From: Fen-1301 sp963786395
Lineage (GTDB): Bacteria; Bacteroidota; Ignavibacteria; Ignavibacteriales; Ignavibacteriaceae
Direction: 5' to 3'
DNA: 64,000 nt
Assembly (NCBI GenBank): GCA_963786395.1
Contig: CAWAZD010000014.1
Location: 124,001-188,000 of the forward strand
Under the pieces are notes generated by a model. It did not search any database. It had not been told where the DNA came from and saw only the letters and a program-made list of their open reading frames with translations. Below, in pieces: positions 8,984 through 19,156 of the stretch (positions within the stretch are counted from its first letter, which is position 1; every line of letters starts with the position of its first letter). A program made the position numbers and the translations under genes.

Positions 8984-11900
8984 GTTATCTCCGGCTTTAA
9001 AATTACACCTTTATTCTTCTGTCCGTTCATTTTAATTATGACTGGTTTCGAAAATTGTAAATGCTTTGTCAATGTCATCGATTCAACCGGCGTTTGTTTA
9101 AGCAGCCAGTTCCAGTTAATATATCCAAGGTCGTTCTGCGGATTTATTGTAAAATAACCTACCATAAAAGAAGTAATATTCTGGAAGAAATGCGAGCCCT
9201 GGGAGGGCGCTACAGCCATTTCTTTAAACCCGGTTTCAATTATTGCTTTGGCGCCGGCTATCATTTCCCAGTTAACGGGTATACCTAACCAGGGATCAAG
9301 AGAACCCCACCTTCCAACACCAATAAGCAGGTACGGTCTTTTTTCCGCCATTAGTTTATTATTGAATAATCCCACTTCCTTTGCCACATCTCTGCTCTTT
9401 GATCTTTCAAACAAATGATAGTCAACAAGGACAATATCATAGATGTCTTTAATTATTCCGTTTCCTAAAACCTGCTGGCTCTGGCAGATAATATCTTCTT
9501 CTTTATAATCCTCAATATTCAGTTCTTCAAGTTCCCTGTTAACAACAAGGGGTCTCATCTGCAGTAATCCGAATTCCTTTGGAGCGCCGGGTTCAGTCTG
9601 AAGATTAACCGCGAACTCAATCTCAACGGGCGTTCCCATTCCCCATGTTCCCATATCAAGAAGCAGGTCTAGGATTTCAGGAAGCGGGAATAATTTATTT
9701 CTTAAAATAGGACCGAAAGTAACTACGCGTAATCCGTTCCTTGATAAACCATCATAGATTGCGTAGTTATCATGAATATAAGTTGAGCCAACCGGCGATA
9801 GAGTTCCATCTGACTCAGCCGTAGTTAAATCAAATTGCTGTACTAACATATCATGCGTAACATAACCAAAGTCGGCATCACCATCCAGCATTAACGCGTA
9901 AAAATTTCTCTGACTGGTATCTAATGATTCCTCAACTGAATAAAACTGTATAAGGTCAGTGGGATATTTTGGACAGAAGCGCACAGTATTGCCGCCGTCA
10001 ACAACTGTTTTACCCAACCCCAATGCTACTGATACAATTCCGTCCTCCTGTTTTTGCGGTGGATGAGGATAAAAATTATACGATTTGGCTACACCCGAAA
10101 AGTCAGGATAAAATCTGTTATCATGATGGAAGCCCACCATCTTCTGAATTATAACAGCCATCTTTTCTTCTTCAAGACGATAAGAAGTTATTTTTATATA
10201 GTTCTTAGTGTTCTGATAAAATGTTGAAGCGAATACTCTTTTAATTGTATTAAGAAGCTGCCCTAACCTGATAAGTTTATTATGATGATTATTTGGCAGC
10301 ATGTATGTCTGGTAAACGCCGGCAAAGGGATGGTATTGTGAATCTTCCAAAAGACTGGAAGACCTGACAGCCAAAGGAGAGTGAATTATATCAAGAAACG
10401 CTGCAAGTTCGCCTAAAACATCTTCAGGAAATTTTTCAGCGTCAAGGAACCTTCTTGTAATCTCTTCATCATCATTGCAGTTTAACGCGAACTTCCTCAG
10501 ATTATTTTCATCTATAAACTGGTCAAACACATCAGTGCCAACAACTACAGCGGGGGGGACTTTGATCTGAATATCTTCAAACTTATCGCCGACATTGTAA
10601 TTATTAATTAATGTATTCACAAAACCCAAACCGCGGGCTTTACCGCCCAATGAACCGCCGCCTATCCTGGCAAAGCTTGATGTTGGATCGAAGGTCTCCT
10701 TTACAAAATCAGTAATTAATCCGCGCTGTCTTAAATGCCTGTACCCGTTAAGTGAATATATCAAGTCCTTTCGTAATCCTTCAACAGATTTATAATCTGA
10801 TACTTTTCTTGGACGTAACTGGTGAGCAAGCCAGAATTCTGTTCTTGCCTTAAGCCAGTTGGAGAAATGATTTTTTTCCGCATGATATCTTATGCTTTCG
10901 TCCGGCACTACCGCAAGCTGTTCCTCAAGAGTTCTTAGATCCGCAGCCCTACCGACTTCCATTCCCTCGGGTGTTCTGAAAACAAAATCACCGAAACTGA
11001 AATAATAGTTCATGAACAACCGCAATTCATTCAACAGGGTAGGGGATTCCTTCATAATGAATGACACATTTATATCGGCAGCCTTTCTGCTGTTTTCCTC
11101 AACATTTGAAAGAAGTAAAATAGGGATATCGCTATGTTCCTTTTTAACTTCTTTGGCAAACTTAATACCTGCCTGCGGGTCATTTATTCCTTTATGTGGA
11201 AAATCAATATCGGAAATAATTCCTAATATAAATTCTTTGTAGCGCGTATAATAATCCCATGCCTCTTCATAATTCAGACATAAAAGTATTTTGGGTCTTG
11301 CGCGCATCCTGAGGAATTTATGAGATAGATTTATTCCTTCTGAAATTAACCTCTGCGATTGGTTTAGAATCTCTGTATAGATTATTGGCAGGAACGAGGA
11401 ATAATATCTTATGTTGTCTTCAATTACTATTACGGTTTGAACTCCCACCATTCTTGTATCGTGGTCTACATTCAGGAGATCCTCAAAATATTTTACTATC
11501 GCGATTATTATTCTGAAGTCGCCTTGCCAGATAAATATTTTATCAAATACATTATGGTCTTTGCTTGCAAGCAGGAGGTTCAATTCTTTATTGTCATGAG
11601 CCAGCAGGACTATGGGAATATTCAGTCCGGATTCCCGGATCATCTTCGCGAATACAACCGGGGGCATATCTTCTATATGAAGAGTGGTAATAATAAGATC
11701 AAAACGATGCTCTTCTTTAGCAAGCGCTATTGCCTCGCTTCCGCTGCTTACCCTTGTCAGTTCGGGTGAATGACTTAAATTTAAACCCTGGTATTCATTT
11801 CTGATAAGTTCGTATAGGCGTCCATCCTCTTCAAACAAATACAAATCGTACAGACTTGACACGAGGAGGATGTCTCGCACTCTGAGGCGCATGAGGTTTT

Positions 11901-11985
11901 GGAAACCCTGGAACCGGTTACCATAACCGTGTTCCACCCACAGTGCGTCAAAATCATTCTTTATGTCATCAAAATTGGATTTCAT
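8980..11985 (-). CDS. REC-like/PEP-synthase ATP-grasp protein (paralogue 1)
   Basis: The 1001-residue protein has two receiver-like domains in the first 370 residues: about 35-170 (DILLVSSLYDLYLFEEDG, LIITTLHIEDMPP) and about 185-350 (TVIVIEDNIRYYSSFLP, GIISDIDFP). A pyruvate phosphate dikinase/PEP synthase N-terminal ATP-grasp domain follows (about 440-840) with FARIGGGSLGGKARGLGF, SSSLLEDSQYHPFAGVYQT and LLQMRPLVVNR. I see no GGxTSH-type phosphohistidine swivel and no C-terminal PEP-binding barrel, so it is unlikely to be a complete PEP synthase. Its C-terminal 150 residues (LIGVGRWGSLDPWLGIPV) are shared with the paralogue at 38378-41356. It is the first gene of the operon with the zinc ribbon and dehydrogenase. 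Substrate unknown. Confidence 0.75.
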   Translation of the reverse strand: MKSNFDDIKNDFDALWVEHGYGNRFQGFQNLMRLRVRDILLVSSLYDLYLFEEDGRLYELIRNEYQGLNLSHSPELTRVSSGSEAIALAKEEHRFDLIITTLHIEDMPPVVFAKMIRESGLNIPIVLLAHDNKELNLLLASKDHNVFDKIFIWQGDFRIIIAIVKYFEDLLNVDHDTRMVGVQTVIVIEDNIRYYSSFLPIIYTEILNQSQRLISEGINLSHKFLRMRARPKILLCLNYEEAWDYYTRYKEFILGIISDIDFPHKGINDPQAGIKFAKEVKKEHSDIPILLLSNVEENSRKAADINVSFIMKESPTLLNELRLFMNYYFSFGDFVFRTPEGMEVGRAADLRTLEEQLAVVPDESIRYHAEKNHFSNWLKARTEFWLAHQLRPRKVSDYKSVEGLRKDLIYSLNGYRHLRQRGLITDFVKETFDPTSSFARIGGGSLGGKARGLGFVNTLINNYNVGDKFEDIQIKVPPAVVVGTDVFDQFIDENNLRKFALNCNDDEEITRRFLDAEKFPEDVLGELAAFLDIIHSPLAVRSSSLLEDSQYHPFAGVYQTYMLPNNHHNKLIRLGQLLNTIKRVFASTFYQNTKNYIKITSYRLEEEKMAVIIQKMVGFHHDNRFYPDFSGVAKSYNFYPHPPQKQEDGIVSVALGLGKTVVDGGNTVRFCPKYPTDLIQFYSVEESLDTSQRNFYALMLDGDADFGYVTHDMLVQQFDLTTAESDGTLSPVGSTYIHDNYAIYDGLSRNGLRVVTFGPILRNKLFPLPEILDLLLDMGTWGMGTPVEIEFAVNLQTEPGAPKEFGLLQMRPLVVNRELEELNIEDYKEEDIICQSQQVLGNGIIKDIYDIVLVDYHLFERSKSRDVAKEVGLFNNKLMAEKRPYLLIGVGRWGSLDPWLGIPVNWEMIAGAKAIIETGFKEMAVAPSQGSHFFQNITSFMVGYFTINPQNDLGYINWNWLLKQTPVESMTLTKHLQFSKPVIIKMNGQKNKGVILKPEIT

Positions 11986-12316
11986 GGTTTATTATTTAAA
12001 TAACATCCTGTAACTTTTCAAATTTTTTACTCAAAGTAAAGGACAATTATTCCCTGACTTCTCATCCCTGCTCAGAATTGTCATTCCCGCGAAAGCGGGA
12101 ATCCCCTGAAATGTTTTGTCATCCCCGACCGCAGTTAATCGGGGATCCCTTTATCTCATGTCTACCCAAATTGTTTTTTCCGGGGTGTCAGTGAACCTCA
12201 CTATCCCCTTTACAATTTAATGCCATAAATGGCACAGTAAATTTTTACTTTATATATTACCCAGCCCTGAAGGGCTGGGCTAATTTAATTATTGTTATTA
12301 TTCATTAGCCCAGGCA
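11986..12316. repeat. Intergenic palindromic repeats upstream of the ATP-grasp operon
   Basis: No gene is visible here. The stretch holds a GTCATTCCCGCG palindrome at 12079-12105, a related one at 12117-12150 (TGTCATCCCCGACC... GGGGATCCC), a TGCCATAAATGGCA palindrome near 12221-12234, a CCCAGCCCTGAAGGGCTGGG palindrome at 12260-12279, and half of the CCCAGGCATTTATGCCTGGG palindrome that hosts the MITE. The operon promoter must lie in the first 60-100 bases, but no clear boxes were recognised. Confidence 0.6.
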
Positions 12317-12453
12317 TTTAGAGGCTGTGTGAATATTCTGAATTTATCATCTGGTTAAGAATTTCATATTTGAAATTTCTTTAATTTCAAATGATTTTAT
12401 GGATTCCCGCCTTCGCGGGAATGACAATTTTAGATTTTCACACAGGCTCTTTA
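12317..12453 (+). mobile_element. 129-bp MITE (copy 1) with TTTA target duplications
   Basis: The element proper is 12321-12449 (129 bp). Its ends are imperfect inverted repeats: GAGGCTGTGTGAATAT at the left and, reverse-complemented from the right end, GAGCCTGTGTGAAAAT. It is flanked on both sides by TTTA (12317-12320 and 12450-12453). Removing the element and one TTTA restores the palindrome CCCAGGCATTTATGCCTGGG. Inside are a TTTGAAATT/AATTTCAAA hairpin and a copy of the GGATTCCCGC palindrome. It has no coding capacity, so it must be moved in trans. It is identical, base for base as I read it, to the reverse complement of 49390-49518. Confidence 0.85.
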
Positions 12454-12492
12454 TGCCTGGGATTAAAATAAATAATAAATGTGTTATAAGGG

Positions 12493-13452
12493 TTATTTCA
12501 TGCTTTCGAGTTCAGAAATGTCCTGAGCAGATAATATAACCTCTGCAGCTTTCATAACGCCGTCTACCTGGGTGGCATTTCTTGCGCCAACAATGGATGC
12601 AGTAACTGCGGGGTTTTTTAGTGTCCATGCTATTGCAATTTCACCCGCACTTCTATTATATTTTTTGCCAATAGTTTTAAGAGTTTCAGCGAGTTCAAGA
12701 TTCTTAGATAATTTGGGTTCAAGGAAGTTCGCACTTTTACTGCGCCAGTCATCCTGAGAAAGATTTGCAGCCCTTTCTTTTGAGAAAGAACCGGTTAACA
12801 AACCTGAGCTCATAGGGGAATATACAATTACGCCAATATTGTTCTTTTCACAGTATGGAAGGATCTCGGGTTCATAAGATCTGTTTATTAAATTGTAAGG
12901 GGGCTGCAATGATGTAACCGGAGCAATTTTCTGAGCACGTTTTATTTGTTCAACATTAAAATTGCAAACTCCGATAAATTTAACTTTACCTTCCTCTTTT
13001 AATTTAGCCATCATCTCCCATGCGGGTTCAATTTTATCATTATTATTTTTGGGAGGCCAGTGAATCTGGTATAGATCAATAGCGTCTATGTTCAATCTTT
13101 TCAAACTGCTTTCACATTCTTTGCGGATTGAATCAGGGTCGTGTGAAAGGGTAATATTTTTTTCATTATCCCAGATCATCGAACATTTTGTAAAGATATA
13201 AGGTTTGTTACCACTGTATCCCTTAAGGGCTTTTGCAACTACATCTTCGGAATGACCCAGTCCATATATGCGGGCAGTATCTATCCAATTAACTCCCATG
13301 TCAAGCGCGCGTGAGATTGCATTAACGGATTCGTTATCCTCCTGGTGACCCCATCCGAATTCCCAGCCGGCTCCGCCAATTGCCCAGGCGCCAAAACCGA
13401 CGGTAGTTATTTCTAAATCAGAGTTACCTAATATTTTTTTAATCACTTTCAT
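12493..13452 (-). CDS. Aldo/keto reductase
   Basis: A reductase of about 319 residues with the AKR fold. It shows the N-terminal LGNSDLEITTVGFGAWAIGG, the catalytic Asp/Tyr in DTARIYGLGHSE, a Lys in YIFTKCS, and the His of LYQIHWPP. It also has the NADPH-site pattern SIVGARNATQ near the C-terminus. It should reduce carbonyls using NADPH in the cytoplasm; the substrate is unknown. The open frame extends upstream to 13563, but those extra residues are translated from the dispersed GTCATCCCCGCG repeat, so I prefer the ATG at 13450-13452 (MKVIKKILG). An ATG at 13473 is the alternative. Surroundings are repeats only, so it is a single-gene unit. Confidence 0.85.
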   Translation of the reverse strand: MKVIKKILGNSDLEITTVGFGAWAIGGAGWEFGWGHQEDNESVNAISRALDMGVNWIDTARIYGLGHSEDVVAKALKGYSGNKPYIFTKCSMIWDNEKNITLSHDPDSIRKECESSLKRLNIDAIDLYQIHWPPKNNNDKIEPAWEMMAKLKEEGKVKFIGVCNFNVEQIKRAQKIAPVTSLQPPYNLINRSYEPEILPYCEKNNIGVIVYSPMSSGLLTGSFSKERAANLSQDDWRSKSANFLEPKLSKNLELAETLKTIGKKYNRSAGEIAIAWTLKNPAVTASIVGARNATQVDGVMKAAEVILSAQDISELESMK

Positions 13453-14466
13453 ACTCCTTGAAAAATTGTTCATATTTAAAATATCTTCAACATTAAAAAT
13501 AGTTAAATAGCACATAAAATTGGGGTTTGAGTAATTGTCATCCCTGTGCTGACTTGTCATCATCCCCGCGAAAGCGGGGATCCCCTTAATTGTATATACT
13601 CTAAATTGTTAACCCCTATTTGTAGGGGCTGATCTCCGTGTCCGCCCGATAAACGCCGGAGGCGTTCACCCTCATCCCGCAATGAGGGAAAACCCTGAAT
13701 GTTTTGTCATCCCTGCGAAAGCGGGGATCCCTGAATAGTTCACACAATTACCTTTCGAATAGATTTTAAATGTGCTTTTAACCTGGTTCTGTGTCAGTTC
13801 CGTCTTGTTTCCGTCTTAGTTCTGTGTTAATTGCAGGGGGTAGATTTCAGAAATTAAGAGGCGGGTTTTGATCATTTTTGAGAGCAAAAAAAAGTTGCCC
13901 CTCTGACTTATTATACATCCTTACCCCTGTTTTCATGCACGTACCGGCTTATGCATGAAAATGGGGATGGGGATGTAGACAGCAGAATTGTAATAACACT
14001 CTCAATCATTTTATAATCTTTACCAAAGCCTGTCATCCCCGCGAAAGCTGGGATCCCCTTATCTAACACATCCCTTGAAATATTTTGTCAATCTTCATTT
14101 CGCGAAGGATCGGCTTTGCCATCTTAAGGCCGTCTTAGTCCCCAACATTGTCCCGCCATTGTGCTAAGATTCAGCCCAAGTGATTAAAAAAAGATTATAA
14201 ATAGGTCTTGTGGAGTCCTGAAAAAGGTCTTGCAGAGTCCTGAAAAGATCCTGCGGGGGTTATGAAAGTATCCTGAAATGATCATTAAAAAAATGTTAGA
14301 CTTAATCAAATGCTTTTTATAATTTGAAAGGTAATTTGTTTAATTATTGCGCAAATTGTGTGGGATCTAAAATTTTTTGTAATACAACACTTAAAAAGGT
14401 TGTTTTGGTTGGGAAGACAAACTTGTGGCAGTTAAGTAATACTACTAACAGAAAACAAACCATAAT
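13453..14466. repeat. One-kilobase repeat-rich spacer at the left edge of the R-M island
   Basis: No gene is supported here. It holds three GTCATCCCCGCG palindromes (13555-13586, 13704-13731, 14031-14058) and a hairpin of ACGCCGGAGGCGT type near 13653-13666. Two degenerate phrase-like repeats are also present: GTTCTGTGTCAGTTCCGTCTTG-like units at 13786-13835 and GTCTTGTGGAGTCCTGAAAA-like units at 14203-14280. The left 48-bp direct repeat lies at 13934-13981. The stretch after 14290 is AT-rich and could contain the res promoter. Confidence 0.6.
13934..13981 (+). repeat. 48-bp direct repeat, left copy, bracketing the R-M/kinase island
   Basis: This copy reads CATGCACGTACCGGCTTATG and continues through a GAAAATGGGGATGGGGATGT stretch. 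It matches 20987-21034 at 46 of 48 positions in the same orientation, 7,053 bases away. Together with bases just before it, it can fold: TTTTCATGCA pairs with TGCATGAAAA around a 12-base loop. The whole decayed type III R-M locus and the kinase gene lie between the copies. Confidence 0.8.
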
Positions 14467-17189
14467 ATGATAGAACTAAAACTCGAAGATTTTAAAATAT
14501 CAGGATACTGCAATTGAAGCAGTTGTAAAGGTGTTTGAAGGAGTTGAGAAAAATACTTTTGATAACGCCTGTTTCGAGGGTATTCGTTCAAACATTTGCA
14601 AACTAACTTTAGCCGAATATTCTGCAAAAATAAAGGCCATATATGAAGAAAACGGCATTGAAGAAAATATTGCCAAACCTTCTCCAGACAAAGATCTTTG
14701 CATTGAAATGGAAACCGGAACAGGTAAAACACTTGTTTATCTAAAAACCATTTACGAATTATACAAACATTATGGCTTTACAAAGTTTATCATTCTTGTT
14801 CCTTCAGTTGCAATTCGGCAAGGAGTGTTAGGAACTCTGAAATCATTTGAAAAACAGCTTGATAGTATATACGGGTTTCAACCTAATTATTTTGAATATG
14901 AAAGTAAGAAGTTAAGCAAGGTAACAAACTTCATCGAAGAACAGCACCCCTAGATAATGATTATGACTCTGGCTTCATTCAATTCTGAAGATAAAATCTT
15001 GAATCAGGCACAGCGAGAAGATTTGTTTGCAAATATTCCGTTTATAGATGCTATTGGAAAAACTAATCCCATAATTTTAATGGATGAACCGCAGGAAGGG
15101 ATGGATACGCCCAATTCTGTTAGATGCAAATTAGCTAAACTCAAACCGCTCATTAAAATTCGTTATTCCGCAACTCATAAAGTTGTTAAAAATCTTATAT
15201 ATCGTTTAACCCCCTACGATAGCTACAAACAAGGATTTGTTAAAAAAATTGAAGTGCTTGACAGTTACTGAAAAGAATGATGAAGCAACCATTAAAATCG
15301 AATTAACTGAAGCCCAAAACGGTAAAGGTGATCCTAAGGTAAAACTAAAAGCATGGAGACTAAAAGCGGAAAGTTTGTCTTTGAAAATAACTGAAATGGT
15401 TAAAAGTTGGAGATAATCTTAGGAGAGAAAACAAACAATTCAAGTTATCTGAATTATAAGATTGAGCAAATAAATAAAAACCTGAGGGACAGGAAAATGG
15501 AGGGTAAAGTTCTCCAATGGTGCTGAATTGGTTGAAAAACAAGCCTCAGGAAATATTGAAAACATATGGGCTTTACAATTAGAATGGCTTATGCACCGTC
15601 ATTTTACAAAATCCGCTAAAGCTAGTGAAAACACGGAATTAAATGTCTTAAGTTTGGTTTTCATTGACAGAGTTTCAAATTACATGGGTGAAGAACCCAG
15701 TAATTAAAAAACTTTTCATTGAGAAATATAAAGCTATCTATCCGGAATACAACAAAGGGAAAAGTTCCGACTCCTCAACAGATTCAGGATGTACAAGGGT
15801 TATTACTTTGCTCAAACAGGCAAAGGGGAATTTACGGATAGTGAAGGATGAATCAATGAGCAAAAAGAAATTTACGAATTGATCTTGCAAAAGAAAGAAG
15901 AATTACTATCTATTCGATAACTCTGTACAGTTTATTTTTTCTCATTCAGCTTTGGGAGTTGGTTGGGACAATCCTAACGTTTTTAAGATTGCCACTCTCA
16001 AACTTTCATATTCAGATATTAAAAAGCGACAGGAAATAGGCAGGGGTTTGCGAATATGCGTTAATCAGAATGGTCAAAGCGTATATATGATGTGCTAAAC
16101 GTTGAAGATACTGACCGCATCAATCAATTAACTGTGATTCCTAATGAAAACTTACGAAACATTTGTAACTCAGTATCAGGAAGAAATTAAAGCTGTTTAC
16201 GGCAATACCAAAGCATGGTGCCGGTATGACACATACACACAAAGGGAAGCCGCAGAATGAAGTGAGTTTCAAACGGAATGCCTCCGAAAATATAGATGAA
16301 GCTTTAGACGATTTTGGAAATCGTTAGCTAGAAAAACGGATTATATAATCGCTTTAATGAAGATAGTTTGATTAATACTTCTTCCGAGTGGATCAACTCA
16401 TTAGTAATGCCTGATTATATAATAGAATTGAAGCAGTAGTCATATTGATTAGATTACTGAGGAAGTCAGACAGGATATATTTGGCGGTACTGAAACAGAA
16501 TGCAAAAAGCTAGATTTTCTCCATTGGATTTAGTTGAAGAACTAAGTGAAAACACTGGGATAAGCTATACGACACTTTTTAAGATTGTTAGCTCATTACT
16601 AATTTCGTTCAATTATAAAAAATCCACCTAGATATATTTACGAATCGACTGCTATTATTCGTAATATCGAATTAGACGAAATGCTTAGAGGTTTAGATTA
16701 TCATTTAACTGGTGATAGTTTTCCTTTTGAGTTTTAACGATTTTATTAAAAATGTTTCTGAAATGCGTTTATGTTGATACGCCAAATAGAGGTGTATTTG
16801 ATAAGATGCTGATTGATAGTGATATAGAACTCTTATTTTGCAGATACCGACGGATGATGATCCGAAAGTGGTATGTTTTTTAAAACTACCGGCATGGTAC
16901 AAGATTAAAACTCCCATAGGCGATTATGAACCTGATTTCGGCTTGGTGATGAAACGAAAGAGCCTGAAAAGCGGTAGCTGAAAGCTGAGTTTTATTTCGT
17001 GATTGAAACAAAAGGAACAAACGATATCAACGACAAGAAAGCGCTGACCGAAAGTGAAGTGTATAAAATTCGTTGCGCTATGAAGCACTTTGACCTTTAG
17101 GTGTGGAAGTTCATTACAAGGCACCTGTTAAAGAATACGGTTACTTTAAAACAGAAGCGGATAAAACAATTAACGCAATAGCAGGATAA
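14467..17189 (+). pseudogene. res: Type III restriction endonuclease Res subunit, multiply frameshifted
   Basis: Reading across frames recovers a complete Res protein. It has an N-terminus MIELKLEDF then QDTAIEAVVKVFEG, the Walker A METGTGKT, and the type III Walker B DEPQEGMD. SATHK, IDRVSNYMGEE, HSALGVGWDNPNVFKIATL and the helicase motif VI QEIGRGLRICVNQNG follow. The C-terminal PD-(D/E)xK nuclease pattern is IGDYEPDFGL with FVIETKGTND. The frame is broken by an in-frame TAG at 14951-14953 and at least eight indels, mostly single-base losses (near 14500, 15262, 15400, 16085, 16975 and 17097). It would have translocated on DNA and cut it together with Mod. It precedes mod, the reverse of the common mod-res order. 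Non-functional as written. Confidence 0.85.
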
Positions 17190-17197
17190 ATAAGACT

Positions 17198-19105
17198 ATG
17201 GAAAATCCTTAATGATTTTATGCCATTGAGCAATGATTGGAATAAAGAGCGTTTGAGATAGCTCTGAAAAGCCTGTTTCCTGATTTGTTTACAAACGAAG
17301 GTAGCCATAAACATTGATGAACTGAAAAAGTTAATTGATCCAGAAAGCATTACAGAAACAGAACGTTATGAGTTTAGATGGTTTGGTAAAAGCCAGGCAA
17401 AACGAAATGCATTCACTCCGACAAATGCTACCTTGATCTATGACGAAAATAGAAGTGTTAACCCTTCAGAAAGCTGAAAACCTCATTATAGAAGGAGAGA
17501 ATTTAGAAGTATTGAAATTACTCTCCAATAGTTATCGTGAAAAAGTGAAGTGTATATATATAGATCCTCCATATAACATTGGAAATGATTTTGTTTACAG
17601 CGATAACTATTCTGAAGATAAGAAGCCTTATTGGGAACAAACTGGTGTGACAGAAAACGGTGTTAAGATTGATACCAATACTGAAACAGATGGAAGATTT
17701 CACAGCAATTGGTTAGATATGATATATAGTCGTTTACTAATTGCTAGAGCTTTGCTCAAAACTGAAGGAGTAATTTTTGTCTCCATTGATGATACCGAAG
17801 TTACCAACTTGAGGAAATTAATGGATGAGGTTTTTGGCGAGGATAATTTTGTTTCAATATTTGTCTGGAAATCAAGACAAAATAAAGACAATAGAAATAC
17901 AACAGGCGCATCAATCGATCATGAATATGTGATTTGTTATTCAAAGAATAATGAATCAAAAGCACTAAAAGGCAGTGAAAGAAAAACCGAACAATATTCA
18001 AATCCAGATAATGATCCGAGAGGAGATTGGACAAGCGGAAATATGGTTGGTATTCTTCCTGAAAATTTAAGACCGAATTGTCATTACGATTTAATCAATC
18101 CCCAAACGGCATTAATTACAGGAAAGCAGAGATGGGGTGGAGATATGATAAAAACACAATGAATCGATTTGATAGAGGAAGACAGAATTCTTTAGCCAAG
18201 CGATATGTTATGGAAGACCAAGAAGGAAAATGTTCTCAAATGAATTATTAGATAGTTATGCTGGGTTTACTTCTATTATTGGGGAAAATATTTATACAAG
18301 AAATGGCACCCAAGAAATTGAAGAGTTATTTGGTGCAAAAGTTTTTGACTTTCCAAAGCCTTCTGCTTTAATTGAAGAATTAAATTGATCAAGTTTGTGA
18401 GGATAATGATTTAATTCTTGATTTTTTTGCTGGTTCTGGCTCAACAGGTCAAGCAAAATGTGAACTAAACCAGCAGAATGGAAGAAGGTTAAGATTTATA
18501 CTTACTCAGATAGCCGAAACAATAGACCCCAAAAGTGAGGCATACATAGCTTGTTACAAAAAAATCAGTGACATCACTATTGAACGGAACAAACGTTTTG
18601 TGGAAAAGCTTATTGATGAACAAGAAAAAGCAGCATCCCGATTTATTTACAAACGAAAACAAACAGAATTCTATTAAAGGGCTTGGCTTTAAGGTATTTA
18701 AACTTGTCAAATCAAATTTCCCCAGAGTAGAATGGGCTCAGAATACCGAAAGCTCAGCAGAAGAAAATATAGTAACCCTTAAACAATATATTAAGGATAA
18801 AGAAGCACAATTAGTGACCCCCTTCAATCATGATGAATTAATAACTGAAATTCTGTTAAAGAATGGCTTCACCTTGAATTACAAAATTGAAAAAACAGCC
18901 CGAACTTAAGAAGAACGAAATGTTTTTATCAACTGATGGCGAAAAAGAAACATTGATCTGTCTTGATATTTCAATAGATATGGAAAGAGTTGAATATTTT
19001 AAAAAGAATATTGAAAAGAAGTTCATTTGCCTTGAACGATCATTAGATACAACAAAAAAATGGAACCTGAAACACTATTTGGGCGAAAAATTTAAGGCGT
19101 TTTAA
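17198..19105 (+). pseudogene. mod: Type III DNA methyltransferase Mod subunit, frameshifted
   Basis: Pieces in different frames spell a Mod protein. LNDFMPLSNDWNKERL and EIALKSLFPDLFTNEG come first, then RYEFRWFGKSQAKRNAF. The catalytic motif CIYIDPPYNIGNDFVY lies in an intact segment at 17440-18162. The SAM-binding motif ILDFFAGSGSTGQA comes afterwards near 18415-18455, the beta-class order. The C-terminal target-recognition remnant ends HYLGEKFKAF. Frame changes occur near 17210, 17255, 17430, 18150, 18390, 18675 and 18900. An intact Mod would methylate adenine in an asymmetric site and give Res its specificity. Only the middle third is open, so activity is unlikely. It starts 9 bases after the res stop. 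Confidence 0.85.
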
Positions 19106-19156
19106 CCAATATTATTCTTTTAGTTGAAAGCAGAAATAAGGTCAACTGGTTTGCCT

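Noticed and set aside
12321..12449. MITE derived from the IS256 element in this window
   Set aside because: The IS256 end reads GTGTATATAATTCTGTGTAA and does not match the MITE ends beyond a short GTGTG-like core, and the 4-bp duplication does not fit the usual 8-9 bp of IS256.
13453..13563. N-terminal extension of the aldo/keto reductase to 13563
   Set aside because: The extra residues are translated from a dispersed GTCATCCCCGCG repeat, and family members start at the MKxxxLGNSDLE segment.
12079..14058. CRISPR array from the regularly seen GTCATYCCCGCG units
   Set aside because: Spacing is irregular, units are palindromic and dispersed across the window, and no cas genes are present.
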